Source: Acanthaster planci (lineage: Eukaryota; Echinodermata; Asteroidea; Valvatida; Acanthasteridae). Taken from it: a DNA stretch of 64,000 nt. Every line of letters starts with the position of its first letter. Position 1 is the stretch's first letter. Positions 36,484-49,879 of this stretch are shown one piece after another. The notes beneath the pieces are model-generated. The model did no database searches and was not told where the DNA came from. It saw only the letters and a program-made list of their open reading frames with translations. The stretch lies in contig NW_019091491.1 in NCBI RefSeq assembly GCF_001949145.1, forward strand, positions 253,277 through 317,276. Direction: 5' to 3'. The position numbers and the translations under genes were made by a program.

Positions 36484-36662
36484 CACAAAAGTCTTATTGG
36501 CCTTCTTTGATATTTGGTTTAGGTGGTGAATTGTGGACCTGTTACCCTAAAGACCTCGTATGGATTCCACCCTACTTACATTTTCTCTGATTATCATCAC
36601 TTGCCAGGTTGCAGTGCAAAACGTGGAGCAACATTTTTTCAAATCAAACGTATCTGGAAACT

Positions 36663-36908
36663 TTAAACTCAGTCCAACTGAAAGGTTTTGTATTAACGGT
36701 CAATTAGATGAGCTCCGTTAACGCAGAACAGCCGCAAACTCTGGCGACCTGTTCGGGAGAAAAATCCTATTTGCAAGAATGGTATCCGATTCCCACAAAA
36801 TTGTATCAAAATAACTTGATATATAAAAGAATTTCGTAGCTGTTTTGAGTTAATGGGGATCGTACTACTGACCATTAAAACAAAACCTTTTTGTTGGACT
36901 GAGTTAAA
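36663..36908. mobile_element. 246-bp foldback element next to the gap
   Basis: The left arm (36663-36732) and right arm (36839-36908) are imperfect reverse complements. Matching blocks include ACTCAGTCCAAC, AAAGGTTTTGT.TTAA.GGTCA and TTAAC.CA.AACAGC. The loop is about 106 bp. It lies 180 bp beyond the arm that flanks the N run, so the two elements may be related or nested. Confidence 0.6.
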
Positions 36909-39900
36909 CTTCCCAAATACATTTGATTTGAATGTCTTTAAAATTTTGCTCGAGAAGTTTGACAAAGATTGAAACCATGATCTGGAGGGGAATCTGTCCT
37001 CGTCTCTTAAAAAAGCTGGAAAATGGTTCTTCTTGGGTTAAATTACACAAGTACATTATGAATTTTTCTAAGGAGAAGGCAGTGTTTTGAAGTACATTTA
37101 TAGTACCAGTTAACATTTTTCCTCCAATAGAAATTAATTAAACATAGAACGCTTTGAAATGAGCACAAAACTATATTTAGGATTTCCTCCCTAACCCAAC
37201 AGTTTTATGGGCTACGGACATACTCGCGTTGTTCCATCTTTGGATTTAAATTTACGTTCTTGACGGAAGCAGAACTTTTTCAACTAAATGCTACTCATTT
37301 CACTCTTCTATTTAAAATTTAATCAGTATCTCAAAAAGGAAAATCTCACTTTACAAAAGATTCTAAACACTGCAAAGACGATTTGGATGACCGGGGGTTC
37401 TTTGGACTGGTGTTATTTTTGGATTTAGGTGTGATGTAAGTGCTTCCCGACTGTTAGCATTTTGTTTGAAAGTTAATAGCAGTTGAGATGCTAACCAATT
37501 CATTTCAGTTTGCTACTCATAGCCTACAATCGAGGTTTTTTCCATGAAGTTTGGTCATCTGTCACTGTTAATTCCTTCCTCCCTCGTTTGACGCTGTACA
37601 TATTTCCTCATGCTTTTATCTTAATGGGTTCTTTTCCCAGATTCATCAACAGTAAGCTAGTCAGTCAATCTGGTCTCATTTATGCCCAGGACTTGGCACC
37701 AGGGTTTACCTGGTGACCGTAAATACTCCTATAAGCCCCCTGCGCTATCTGCCGAGCCCCGTAGCATTCACCGGGGGCCTAGCCAATTCCTCCACCGTTC
37801 ATCGCTCCAGTCTGCCCCGTGATGATAAACGTGGTGACGTGCTCGCGTGCGGCATTTAATGTACCGTAAAAAACAGCGGTCGTTCATTGGTTGGTTCTGC
37901 AGGCACTACATCGATGCACGTCTTGGGGAGTATGTAGACCGGCAAGTCGGGCGGAGTTCATAGGAACGGTCGCTTCCTCTTCTATCCCCCTTCCTGCCGC
38001 CGGCTGGTGGATGAGTCATCCACAATGTTGGCAAGGTTTCTGCAGGAAAATAGAGAAGCCAGTTTTTCTCCCCCAAGACGTCTAGTCAGATCTTTGCAGC
38101 GTGTGTACAAAGCTGATATTCTGCTCTTTGGAATCGATTGCAAAGAGATCCAAATTCATAATCGATTCTCAAGCTGTAATTTACAGCTTATTAGCACTAA
38201 TCATGTAAAAACGTCTCGTTCTTGGTTATGTTGAGTAAACTGCGAAACATGACATACCAATTTATGTGAGGCTTTTCTGTTGATACTACTACCAATATGA
38301 GTTTATTTCCACCAATGTTTCCCCCTTCGACCTTTTACCACCATCATCACTAACATGGGCACAAATGAAATGAATTCCTTCCTTATAAACTTTGCAAACG
38401 CATTTAACGCAACCTTGACCCTCTGGAGAATGTAGAGTCAATATTAATCTCTATGGTGGGTGGGACCTTGTCATGCACATCGGTTGTACATTTCAGGAGG
38501 TACACACCCGGGTGTCGGCAGCACTGGTGTTTCCATGAACTAGACACTTTATAAGTCTGAAATGACAACGGATGAGGGCAAGCATTTACATTAAAATCAT
38601 ACATTTAATCATTACAAAGGGTATGGTACACAAACTAGCCATCCTGACGAAAGGTCTTGCTGTATATCATCTGCGTCTTACATTTACACTTATAAAGATG
38701 TTAATTTTCCAACAATAAGAAGCCCTAAACCTATTCAGTAGTGTGTTGCACACTTTTAAAACGCAGGAAAAAATCCTCGATAATTCGAAAATAAAATAAG
38801 AGAAGTCAATCAAATTTCGCAAGTAAAAAATGAACAAATCGTGAGAGGTGAGAATACTGCCAAGCCAAAGGAGAATGGTTTGTGTTAATACTTATCTGAT
38901 GGTGTGATCAGACAACAAAGATGAACTGAGGTTTCCGCTGTGAAATTACATGCATGAGTACATGGGATGGGACAGGCATAGGGAGTTATACCTTGTAAGG
39001 ATATCTCAATCAGGATTTCTCAAGTTGTTCAGACTAATCACCAATGTGTGTGGAAATCTCTGGACTTGACTTTCCAGTCACATAATCATTTGTGCATGCT
39101 TTAAAAGAGTCAGGCCAAGTTGTGTACTCATCAGAAATTGAAAGAGTTCAAGGACTGTCTCGGACTGGTGTATTCAAGGAGTTTTCTCAAAGACGAAAAC
39201 TGTGCTTTACAAGACGGATGGTCAAGCCTCAGCGATCCAACCTTGCAGACTAAAGTAAATATACCGTTGAATAGTGAATGATAAATGGCATTTTAAAAAA
39301 GATCGTCCAGAAAGTAGTATTTTAATTGTTGTTCACATTAAATCAAAACAAAACCCAGCCCCTCCCCCAAACAAGAAAACTTTGCCACTGCCCTACCCTC
39401 AGAAGAAGGGGGTAACAATTGCTTTCTTAACAGAGTGGTTCTCCTGGATTGAAGTAAACTCATAAACGTTACCCTGTATCCCATTACGACCAAAAGAACC
39501 AAATAAGTCTGTTATCCATATTAATTCATTGGTGGAAAGTTTGAGGCGCTGGGGAAAGATTCTACAAATAAGGTGACGACAAAAGATTGCACCTGAAATT
39601 AATCCTTATAACTTAAGACTGGATTGCTGAATCGAGCGAATTCATTCTGTCTGGACAGGTTCCTCTCTTCGTAGTCGTTTTACTAATCGTCATCCTCTTT
39701 ATTAATGTCATCCTCTTCACCAACCATGGAAAACCAAATCAGCTGACCAGAATCCATGGCCACAAGTATCTTTTTTAGAGTTTCCCGAGCAAGTGGTTTA
39801 ACATAAAAAAGGAGAAGATTTTCATCTGTCGATGCACAAATCTATCCATCCCTGGAAATATTCCACAGAAGTATGTGTTGCATTCGCAAAAATTCATTGT

Positions 39901-40621
39901 TACTCACTCTCGATGTCTTTTGCTGGTGTATTCTGTTTGGACTTCTTAAACATGACCTGTTATATTTCTGTCTTTGAAAGTACGACAAAAACAGTTTACA
40001 ACGCAAGCAAACCGCCACTTCCTGCTTTCATTCCAGGACTTTACAGAACTTTAGACTTGTGATCCTACGACTTTCAAAATCAGAATTCCCAACTATATAT
40101 ATAGTGAGAGTAACGGACGCGATTTCAAGGGCAACTTGTCTGCTATCAGCATTCACTTTTTGGTTGACTTTGTGAATCAACTGAAACAGTACATAAAACA
40201 GGCGGATAATTTTCCTAGTTTCTCCGACTTTTGGGGAGAGTTTTGAAAAATCAACAATCAAAAAGAGTACAATTCCAGATTTACGAACGAGATCAATCCT
40301 GTGCTTACTAATAGCACAATATACACCCATACAACAGTAAATGGATTATTGGAAATTTTATACTGAAGAGAACACGGGAAAAGGAGAAGCACGAAATCCC
40401 TTAGTGCCCACCAAACCTGAGTAAGTGACAGGCTTTCTAGTGCTGGCCTGACTGTTTTCATTTCTTCACATAAGGTACGGGAGAGGAACTCAGGAGTACC
40501 GGATATTTCGTTGTTTTTCCTATGCAAGAAAGAATTAAAGACTGTCCGTGTATACATGCCAGGTCCGCCAGCCTATTTCATTCGCTTCAGATCCGTAGTG
40601 GGACTAATTGAATCTTGACGT

Positions 40622-40641
40622 AGATAAACAGCGGTTTATCT
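40622..40641. repeat. Perfect 8-bp hairpin AGATAAAC/GTTTATCT
   Basis: AGATAAAC and GTTTATCT are separated by AGCG. The two arms present inverted GATA words. It could bind a dimeric or paired GATA-type factor or be chance. Confidence 0.35.
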
Positions 40642-43600
40642 GGATCGAGATACCGGTGGAGGATGTTAACATCGATACGGGGCTTGGTCATCAAGCGCTT
40701 GGTTAATTATTATTGTTGCTGTGAAAACGCGGCAATCGATACAAATGGCGCCTTTGGTAACAGCAGCTTAGCCAAATGGTTATCCAAACCTAGTGAGGAT
40801 GGGTCTCTGCAACGTCCCTGTTTACTCACTGATACTGTTCCTTTTGCATTGAGGGTCGGGGATCCGCATTGCTGTTTTTTACTGTATGATTTTGTGAGGA
40901 AGGTTCATGATTAATGGATGTGGGAATGCTTCAGATAGAAGAGAAATCTTTCAGTACTGTGATTCGGGTTGGCTCTGTTAGCGTCAAAAACGGTATGGAA
41001 AGTTTAGTTCTATTCAACATAGGCAGATCATGTCGTAAATGGTTCGTAATTTTAGGAATCGAACATCTGTTCATCTGTTTTACCTCACAGGTGTTTAAGT
41101 TTAACTTGAATACCATGCATATTTTGTAAGCCACATCTATCATATTGACATGATCGCTGATCCACGGCATCAGATTTATTGTATCGGAGACAACTGAAAT
41201 CTGTTGTTAAAAAGACACCACAGATATTACGGCATGTCGGTTTGCTTTAATGTGACGCACTTCGTGTTCGAGATCTAAATATCGTTCACCTTTTAGCAAC
41301 CGTGATCAACACCAGTACCGTCTTACGGCGCCATTTCATTCTGTTCATATTTGGTCATAAATTCTTCAGTTCAACCTCCCGTTCCCCTCTTGACCCACAT
41401 TTTTTTCCTGCACACGAATTCCAGCACGCCACGCTGTCTCTGCGGGGACCGTACTTTTGTTGAGCGGGGAGCATGAATAATGTTCCGGGGGCTGACCTCG
41501 GTCGAAGTAAGCGGGAAGAGTGAAGGTTGGTGCCCCGTGCGAAGAGACCTGCGTGGACCTCGACGGGTGGACTTGTCTGATAACAAGGTCTCGCATATCC
41601 AACTACAGGTGGGTAGCAGGAGGCAAGACGAGACGAGACGAAGAGTCCGTCACAAGACTAGCCGAGACATGGTGGCCACTGGCCGGGTCTACAGTAGTCT
41701 GCGAATTAGTCAAAGTTCAGACTTTATGACGTTTTAGAGAGGCTTGAATCTCTCAGCTTTGAACCGAACAAGGAAACCAATTTCTACAAGAAGTTGAAGT
41801 AGAATTTAACGTTAGAAGTATAAAATGGGAGATATTTATTGTTAAGGTTTGCACCCTTGAAAGTTGAATCACATCTTAGTTCTTGTGATCGTGTTTCACT
41901 CGTTTTTCGGAGCGGCCAGAAGACAACAGTTTTGAAATACATAGCTTACGATTTTGCGTCGCGTACTGATGTTACTTTGACGTCAGTTTAATGAAGAGCA
42001 AGGCTGTGTGTCAGTCAATAAAACATAATAATTTATATGACATGCAGCTTTTCGGCGACACCAGATGCAACACCTTGCAAGCACATCAAAAGCAACAAAT
42101 AAAAAAATGGGGTCCGTACAGAGAAGGGTAATTACCCAAGTTCATGCTTTGTTGGTTTCAAGTTTCTATATACAAAAATGATGTATATTTTTGTAAGACA
42201 TAACGACACGCTTGTGACATTTGTCACGGTCTACTGTTGTTGCTAGGATTGCAACAAGCATTACCCTGCAATAACTAAGGCTATACGGCTTCCTGGCATC
42301 AAACAACGGATTCAGACTGAGACTAACTTCAAATAAATGCTCTGCTTTAGAACCAACGTCATGCCTTAAATGGCGATAATTTACATTGTTCAGTTTTTTG
42401 CTTTCAACCCGTAAATTCCTCTTGTTTGTCCAATTAATGTCGGTCATTGTCCTTGTACGTGTCGGGTGGCGATTGTCAGGGATGATGTATCCACTGAGGC
42501 ATCCAAGATCAAACTGCATTCTTTGCAGGGTAAGGGTTCATTTTTTGGGGGGGTACACACTCTTACAATTTTTAAAAAAAAATTGCCGAAAAGGTAAAAA
42601 ACACAGAAAGTGATTTACGTTATTTTCTACGAGACGTTCTTTCATAAACAAACTCTGAAGTGCAAATACTCCATCTGTTATGGTACAGTTAGTTGTAGAA
42701 TAGCCTACTAGTGTTTGGGCACGATGCACCTTTTCACAGGTTTAACGTGCATTTTGAGAGTTGTTTGTTTGCTATCTTAATGTTGTTCGAATTGGCCTTA
42801 AAACGCATACGCAGGGGGACGCTGTAGGGTCGGAAGGTAGGCAGCCCATGCAAGCCTACCCGGGGTTTGCAGTCAAGGTCCCGGTTGCTTAAGGTCCGGT
42901 GTGTGGTGGTACATAGTTGAGACAAAGGAAGGACTAACCGTAAGCCCATCACAGAAATTGCAGCATTCTGACTTAATAATATTTGGCTGGACTGCTAACT
43001 TTCATTAGCTCCACTTTTCTAATAAAACGACTTTTCCTTCGTCTTTAAAGGTTTGATTTGGCATACGACTACATGCATTTCAAACAATCTCTTTCATAAA
43101 GCACTCTTGAGAATATGTTACCTTTCCGATACTGCAAACTATTGAAACGTGATCAAATAAAAGTACTGCTTTTTGTTGTCGATTGATAGTGGTTTTATTT
43201 AAAAGAAGATTAAATATAGAGATATAAAGTAGCTAAAAAATTCTCTGAAGTCTTCCATACTTCAGTAAAATCACATTTGGAGGATTTTCAGTACAAAATG
43301 CATATTTACATGTTTTAAACGATGCAGGTAAAATTAAATTACGTCTCCCCCTCTGAGTTGACAAATCAAAAACACAACACTGTCCATTTAAAGGCTTAAG
43401 CTCGTCGGCAAATGATGGGTGAATATGCGACTCTGACAAAAATGGCCAAAAATCTGCTGGCACAAAGTGATTGATAAATTCGTTGTAAACAGGCTCAGTG
43501 GTTGCTGTAAGAACACAAAGATCGTATCATTAAGTCGGCAGGTCGAGAAAGGTTCCAGTAAATTTTCCCCTCTAATATATGTCAATATGAGCAAGTATTT

Positions 43601-44230
43601 ATTTGTCTCAGATGGAATGCTTCTATTATTACCGATCCTATTTTCTCGCGACAGTCTCAGGACTTTCGGTTTTATTTTTCTTTGTCAGGTTATTTCATCT
43701 ATACATGGATTCGGCGGTGGAAGTTTCTTTTAGCTAAGCGCTGGAAGCGCTCACAATTTTATCTTATTGCCACAAACAAAGATCTCCTGTTATTACATTT
43801 ACTTATCGTGAACGTGTAGGGGTTGTAGCCAAGTACATGCGTATTTACCAACCCGCAGAAATCCTTTTAGGTAGATATGCACATATACAGGAAATCTCTG
43901 TTTTCCATCTTTCCTGATAGTGTTAAAACTGTAACTCTTACATGCTTCAATTCCGACTTAAATATCCAGAAGCTTTTTTGTTTGTTTTTTCACTCTCATC
44001 CATTCAAACCAGGAGACATGCATCCCAATTTCTTCACAATCATTGGGGTTGACCAACAGTGAAATTTGTGGCGCACTCGGGAGTGTTTTGGTTTTCTTTC
44101 TTTACGATTACGTAGCGATCGCACATTAGATATCGCACGCAGCGTAAATAATAAATTGAGAAGTTGAACCACTGTAGCGTGCATCTTGTGGCGAGACTTG
44201 CGTGGGTGATATTTTTGAAAGCACCCTTAC

Positions 44231-44480
44231 TTGCCTGAAATGGCATCTTGGTTCGAGCCAACCACGCAAGAAATGAGAATAAATACCTCCTTGATTTCCC
44301 GTGGGAGTACCCGGCCGCGCACGGTACGCTACGCGAGATACGGACCTTACACAAGTCCCGTTGACAGGGAAAAACGATGGCTTGAATCGTCCATTGAAAA
44401 CGCAACTCAAACAGAAAACGACACGGTGAGTAAATTTTCCACTGTAAGGCGCGGTGCATTCATATCGCATGCGTGAAATT
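44231..44480. other. CpG-denser patch with a strong splice-donor sequence
   Basis: The segment around 44300-44360 is locally rich in CpG (for example CCCGGCCGCGCACGGTACGC). On the + strand an open frame of 81 codons runs into ACACG|GTGAGTAA near 44424, a good donor match. No domain or partner exon was recognised, so a first exon or promoter is only a possibility. Confidence 0.2.
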
Positions 44481-46869
44481 AGCATGCCGCAATGATGTGT
44501 CCTCTCGCTAGTGTCGAGATATAAATATTCATCAGATGTAGACCTACACAAGTGACTTATTTCCACTAATAGGAGGCTGTTTATAAGATGCTAGGTCAAA
44601 GGTCATTGCGAGAACATGGTGCGCGATTAATCCATTTGTCTTCGAAGGCATGAAACCTGTTAGGGGAAAACCACCCTCTACGGTTTCCATGGGTGGCTCA
44701 GATTTCCACAGGGTTATCACGGCGAAACAAAGATGACATTTGAAGGACTTTTGTTATAAAAATAATCTCCATGTAGGCCTAAAAAACTTGACCCCGAACC
44801 AAATACCTTGTCACATTGTGGCATCAACAAAAATACTGAATCCTCAAAATTCCTTTAGAGGGAAACAAGAAATCTTGCTACGAAGCCCCGTGTTCTATTC
44901 TAACCTCTCTTGTCTCACTTCAAACGATTCTAGTAACGCCTGTGTAAGTTGCCTGAAACGTGCCGACGACTCGACGCACCTTCTTCACCGTCTCACCGTC
45001 TCTAGTCGCTCCTGTGGACGGGAATGAAGTAACACACACCGTCCCATACCCCGAGGGATTTGTGTGGTTAAAGTGGGACACACATGCCGAGGGGAGCTCA
45101 TTCATTCAAGGGGGGCAGGCTGACAGATAGTTCGCCTCTATGCATTTGGCTCCGCCCATAAACTATCAAGTTCATCTTTTGTAGGTTTCATTTATCATTT
45201 TTCATAGGTGACGTAAACAACCACTGTGGTTAAATTAGGTATATGCTTACGTACAAACAAGAATATTTTCATGCATTCATCTTATCACGATGGAAAAGTG
45301 GCTAAAGTGCAAAATAACAGACTTGGATAAAATCTTGTTCCACAAAATATGTATATGAAAAAAAAAGAAAAACCCATTCTGTGCTTATAAAAATTAGTTC
45401 AAATGACAGATCCTGCAAATCAGTATGCCCGGTGGTCTAAGTATCCCTCATGCACTACAAGGACTCGAGTAATACTCATTTGTTATACATGGAAAATCAA
45501 GAAAAAGCCATCACAAGTGGTTGTATATTGGACACAATTCATTTGGAGTTAGACAATGTTGTCTGATACCAAATAAATCTTGTTTTCTTTTCGTTTTTAA
45601 GACCGTTTGCTGTGTCCTTCTCTCAGTACACCGTTTTCCCTTGTTATCAGACCAGGGAGGGATTGTAAAAGGACAGCAGTGACGTCAGTACGGGACGGAA
45701 AGGGTGTATTCCAGGGTGCCAGTGCCCCTCCCCTCCCAATCTGATATTTTGAAATGTGTATAACCGATATACAAGCCACAGTTTATTTGCTGTCAGTGCC
45801 TCTTGAAAACAAATTGCTTGCATTCCCGTTGCCCCCCCCCCAAAGCTCAATGTCAGTTGCTCCGTTATGATTTTCATGTCAGGAAGAGAAAAAAGCGTGC
45901 CAGAGCAGAAATGGAAGCAACGACTCCCTGGAAGGCGGAATCGTATCTAGTTTATATCACTTTTACCTATCAAGTGGGCCTATGTAATTGAAGTTTAGAA
46001 AGAGTAGAATTAGCGTTGTCTTCAGAACAGTAAAACAATTCCTTTGGTTGTCTTGAGTATAACCAATGTATGCAAATGTCATCTTCGAATTAACATTATC
46101 GATTTTTGGGGGACGCCCGATAGTTTAGTTTGGAAAGTCACGGAGATACAGAGCACTGTGAGTTTTCACAGCATTACATAGCCTAAAATTCGCGAGACCT
46201 TTTAATAAAATAATGTAAGTCATGCTATAAGAATCGATTTCGGTCACTATCTGATGCAGAAAAGTCATCTCTTGCATTAAAGACGAATCTACTGGCTCTC
46301 TGTGGTAAACCCTTTAAAATCCCCCGGCTAGCTAATGCGCATCGTAGACAGGATTCTCAAATCTAATGACGTGTGTGACGTCAGAGAGACAAATAGTACG
46401 CGCATGGAACATGCAGTGCGAAATCAGAATTGCACAGAGACCGGAATGAAAAACCAGCTAAACAATCAAGAAAATATCCCTTTCCGAGATCTACAACTAG
46501 TACATTAAACAAGTAACCTTTTAATAATGATAATAACAACAAAATAGAAAGCACAGGTGAACAAACAACTCAGTAATTTCCCGAAGGAATTGCACAATGC
46601 TCCCGAAAAGATTACCGGTAATCGATGAAATCTTTCTGCCCACCTGTAGCCTGAACCACGAAATTTGGTTGATGCTCATTGTCTTTAAGAAGTAACAAGA
46701 AGTAACAAGAATCAAAATGTCCTGACTATCCATACAACGCCTAGGTTTTATTTAGAAGTTGTAAACAAATTGGGAAAGTGTCAAAATGTAATTGCAGTGA
46801 AATGCAATGCCACACTAACAGAGACAATGGCATCAAAATCGACGACGGTCAAGACGGGGGGGGTTACCA

Positions 46870-46950
46870 TGACTACAATAACAAGGATGACGACAAGAAT
46901 AACAACAGACAACAACGTCATCATCAACAACAACAACGTCAACTAAAACG
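46870..46950 (+). repeat. CAA/AAC-rich simple repeat
   Basis: Imperfect CAA and AAC triplets interspersed with GTCATC fill about 80 bp. The Gln/Asn-rich translation of this stretch is a by-product of the simple repeat. Confidence 0.75.
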
Positions 46951-49879
46951 ACTACATTAATAACTCTAACAACAAAGCTTTTCAGGTCACTATTTCACTC
47001 TGGGGTTGTAATGATGATAAGTGCATGGAACTATAAAGTTACTCCATGGAGGAACATACTTCCATGGTTATCCATAAAACCATCGGACAATCTGCCCTTC
47101 TTACACTGACACAGGACTGACCAATTTAAATCACAGGGCCGTTTTTAAACAATCCTTTACGGTTACAATGCCCTGGGATCTCAATTCCTGAAGTCTTATA
47201 ATTTCTTTTCAACAGCACACAAAATAGTAAAAAGGCAGACTGGTCGTTTTGCCAAAATGTTGTTTCTCCTCTGCTACGAATGACAAATTGGACGTTTTGG
47301 CGTCATTTAAAGACTCTTATTGTCTAAACCCTTGGCCATTCATAACACAAGATTCTAATGGAGCGGGAAAGTCAATACAGAGGATCAAATGAGAAGCATT
47401 TTTTATAAGATTTAAAGATTTCAAGTTTTTCATTATGAGGCTTCCCAAAGCACAGCCTGTAAACCTTTACCACGCCGGTTACATGTAGAGAAGGTTCTCC
47501 CGGAGTTGTATAGAAAAGCGTTCAATGTGGTTTGTATACGGGTAAATAATGAACGTGAAAACTAACTCAAGACCAACGTAAGCCATTGGAACACTGGGCA
47601 CTGGACATTGCTTGCTTGACCAGACAATTTCCAAGCGACGTGAAGATTCAGCGCGCGCGATCAAAAGACCGGCCGTAGTGGTCCGGCGGCGTCATTTCAT
47701 GGCGTCCGATGCGGTGTAAAACAGAATTTTTCTCCCGGGGGCGACTCCCAGTCAAGAATTGTCTTCTCACCGACGTCAAAAATTCTGCCATCATGCAGCC
47801 AGCTATAGCTCAGCCGTGGGACTAACGAAGGAGAGCGACTTTTACAACTCAGCCTGGACAACAATGATTGATGATTCAGTGTATGATCGTTAAAATGCAA
47901 TTCGAAACATTCAGTTCACTCTTGAAATTCATTTCCATGAGCGGCCTTCCATAAACGTGTGACCTTTGAGTTGTTCAGAGCGTGTATGTTTGGCGTCTTT
48001 GCTTTCCTGTGCCATTTATCAGATGAACTTAAGTTATATTGACTATTTCGTCTTCGATTGGCAGTAAAATTATACCCTGTGTGCTAGTCAGTAGTGTGTT
48101 AGGATACAGAGACCCATCGTATTTCTGTTCATATACTTTAAATTCATAAATATACTCTAAACAAATGTTTACCCTTTGGTGGTCCACGTTCTTTTAAGGT
48201 GCAACGCTTAGTTACGAGAAAACTTCGAGGCCTGCTCGGTTGGGATATCAGAATGCAGATGCTACAAGAAATGACATAATGTGGAGTACTGAATTGAGTT
48301 TGGAGTAATTTTCCAACAAGATCTGCATTTGATAGGCCTGTCTGAACATTATTTACCTTAATGAAAGAGCTTGCTCGAACCATGTCTGGCGGGGAATTTT
48401 GAGAAAAAAAAAAAGCTTTCTAGAAGATTGTCACATGCAGTCTCGCTTTTAAAACTCTTGAACGGTGCGGTGCAGATGTATTTTTCAACGTGTGCTCCTC
48501 TATCTAACAAACGAGAGTTCATTTTATTACAAAGATAAACTGTTTTTTCGTAAGTACTTCTGTGTCAATTAAAGGTTCATATTATAGATACACATGATGT
48601 TTTGTTTGTGTGTGTTGCATATCTATGATGCGTCTTTATTGCCTGAACACGGAGACCTCTTTTCGACGTGACTGCAAAGGAATGGAATAAATATATCTGC
48701 CAGCAAAACCTTCGGGGAGAGAACGTTTTATAGGTCAATGCCGTTGCCTAGGTACTTTTCCTCTTTTATTGGTAATTAAATTTTAAAGAAGCAAGATTCT
48801 GCGCCATTTGGGGGAGCATGTAATTTACGACAATCTTCCCGGGTCATGCAGTGGGATCGGTTTCTACTCTCGCTTCCCGTATTGTGGCCTAGGTCTTCTC
48901 AGCCCAGTCGCGCTCAATAATTCCTCATCGACCATGGCTGTGGATTAGTCGGGAGCCAGGCTTGAAATCCAAAGGGTTTTGTTTAGAGGTGACACAAAGA
49001 GGTAACACGACCTAATGGGGGGGGGGCTGTGGGAGTGGCTTGATAAATGGAGGCGCAGGAGACGACTCTTTCAAAACGTTAGAGCCGAACTATCCGACAT
49101 CATCAATATTCATGTCGATTTCTGTCTCTGTTTCGATTTAGCTCGTACGAACTCCAGAGATTTCTCCAAATGCCTTATAAGTAAATGATATGTAACGGAG
49201 TTTGTTTTTTGGAGGGTACGCTTGGCGGGATTTAACAGAATGAATGACTGACTGTTTGGCTAAATGACCGGGAGGGGGGGGTTGTCTGAACATCGACCAC
49301 TCACAGTCACGAACCTGAGTGAATCCCTTGGTGAATTATAATACATACTGGCTCGCAGCGCCTGGATGACTTGCGAAGCAAAACACACTGCCGGAAATTA
49401 TGAAATACAGTTCACTGCCTGCTGAACTTCCAGTAGGTGCGAGGGGTTCGGTGTGTGCTCACAATCACCAGCCCAAAAACATCACACACGGCGGGCCCCA
49501 GCCGTCAAGGCCAAGCGGGGTTGTTTGTAGAGATTTTGACCGCGGTCTCAGCAGTTTGTTTTCGTTTGTCGTACCGCTGATGGATATTTATGATGAGGTG
49601 GGGGAGTATATTCAGGACTCGAGTTGAGCAGACTCACAGGGAAAGGCACTGTGAGGTAACGACGTCTCGGGTCGGCCAAACATTATCTCTCGTGACCCAG
49701 GAACTATTTTTTCCGGCGCGAGATTAGAAGCCCCCATCTATCACCACAAGCGTCATGTTGTGATATCATAATGAAATGATAATGTAACGTGCTTTGCAGC
49801 GAGTGCTTTTTGTCTGGTAATATGCCCAAAGTTTTGCAGGGGGAAGACTTCAGACACAAATTAGCGGCATCCGCCGTCT

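Larger units (their letters stand above)
36484..49879. other. Intergenic DNA between the two CBX genes, right part
   Basis: No gene with recognisable domains is present. The stretch contains an inverted-repeat element (36663-36908), a small perfect hairpin (40622-40641), a CpG-denser patch (44231-44480), a CAA-rich simple repeat (46870-46950) and scattered CRE-type palindromes. Longest open frames (139 and 146 codons near 44.0-44.6 kb, minus strand) overlap each other in different frames and look like chance. Confidence 0.6.

Noticed and set aside
44248-44268. GGTTCGAGCC, a B-box-like word
   Set aside because: It has no A box at the right distance and is part of a short self-complementary word.
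44040-44566. 139- and 146-codon minus-strand open frames
   Set aside because: They overlap each other in different frames in a CpG-richer patch, with no conserved motif. Chance openness is the simpler view.
46778-46960. Asn/Gln/His-rich 60-codon open frame
   Set aside because: A direct translation of a CAA-type simple repeat.
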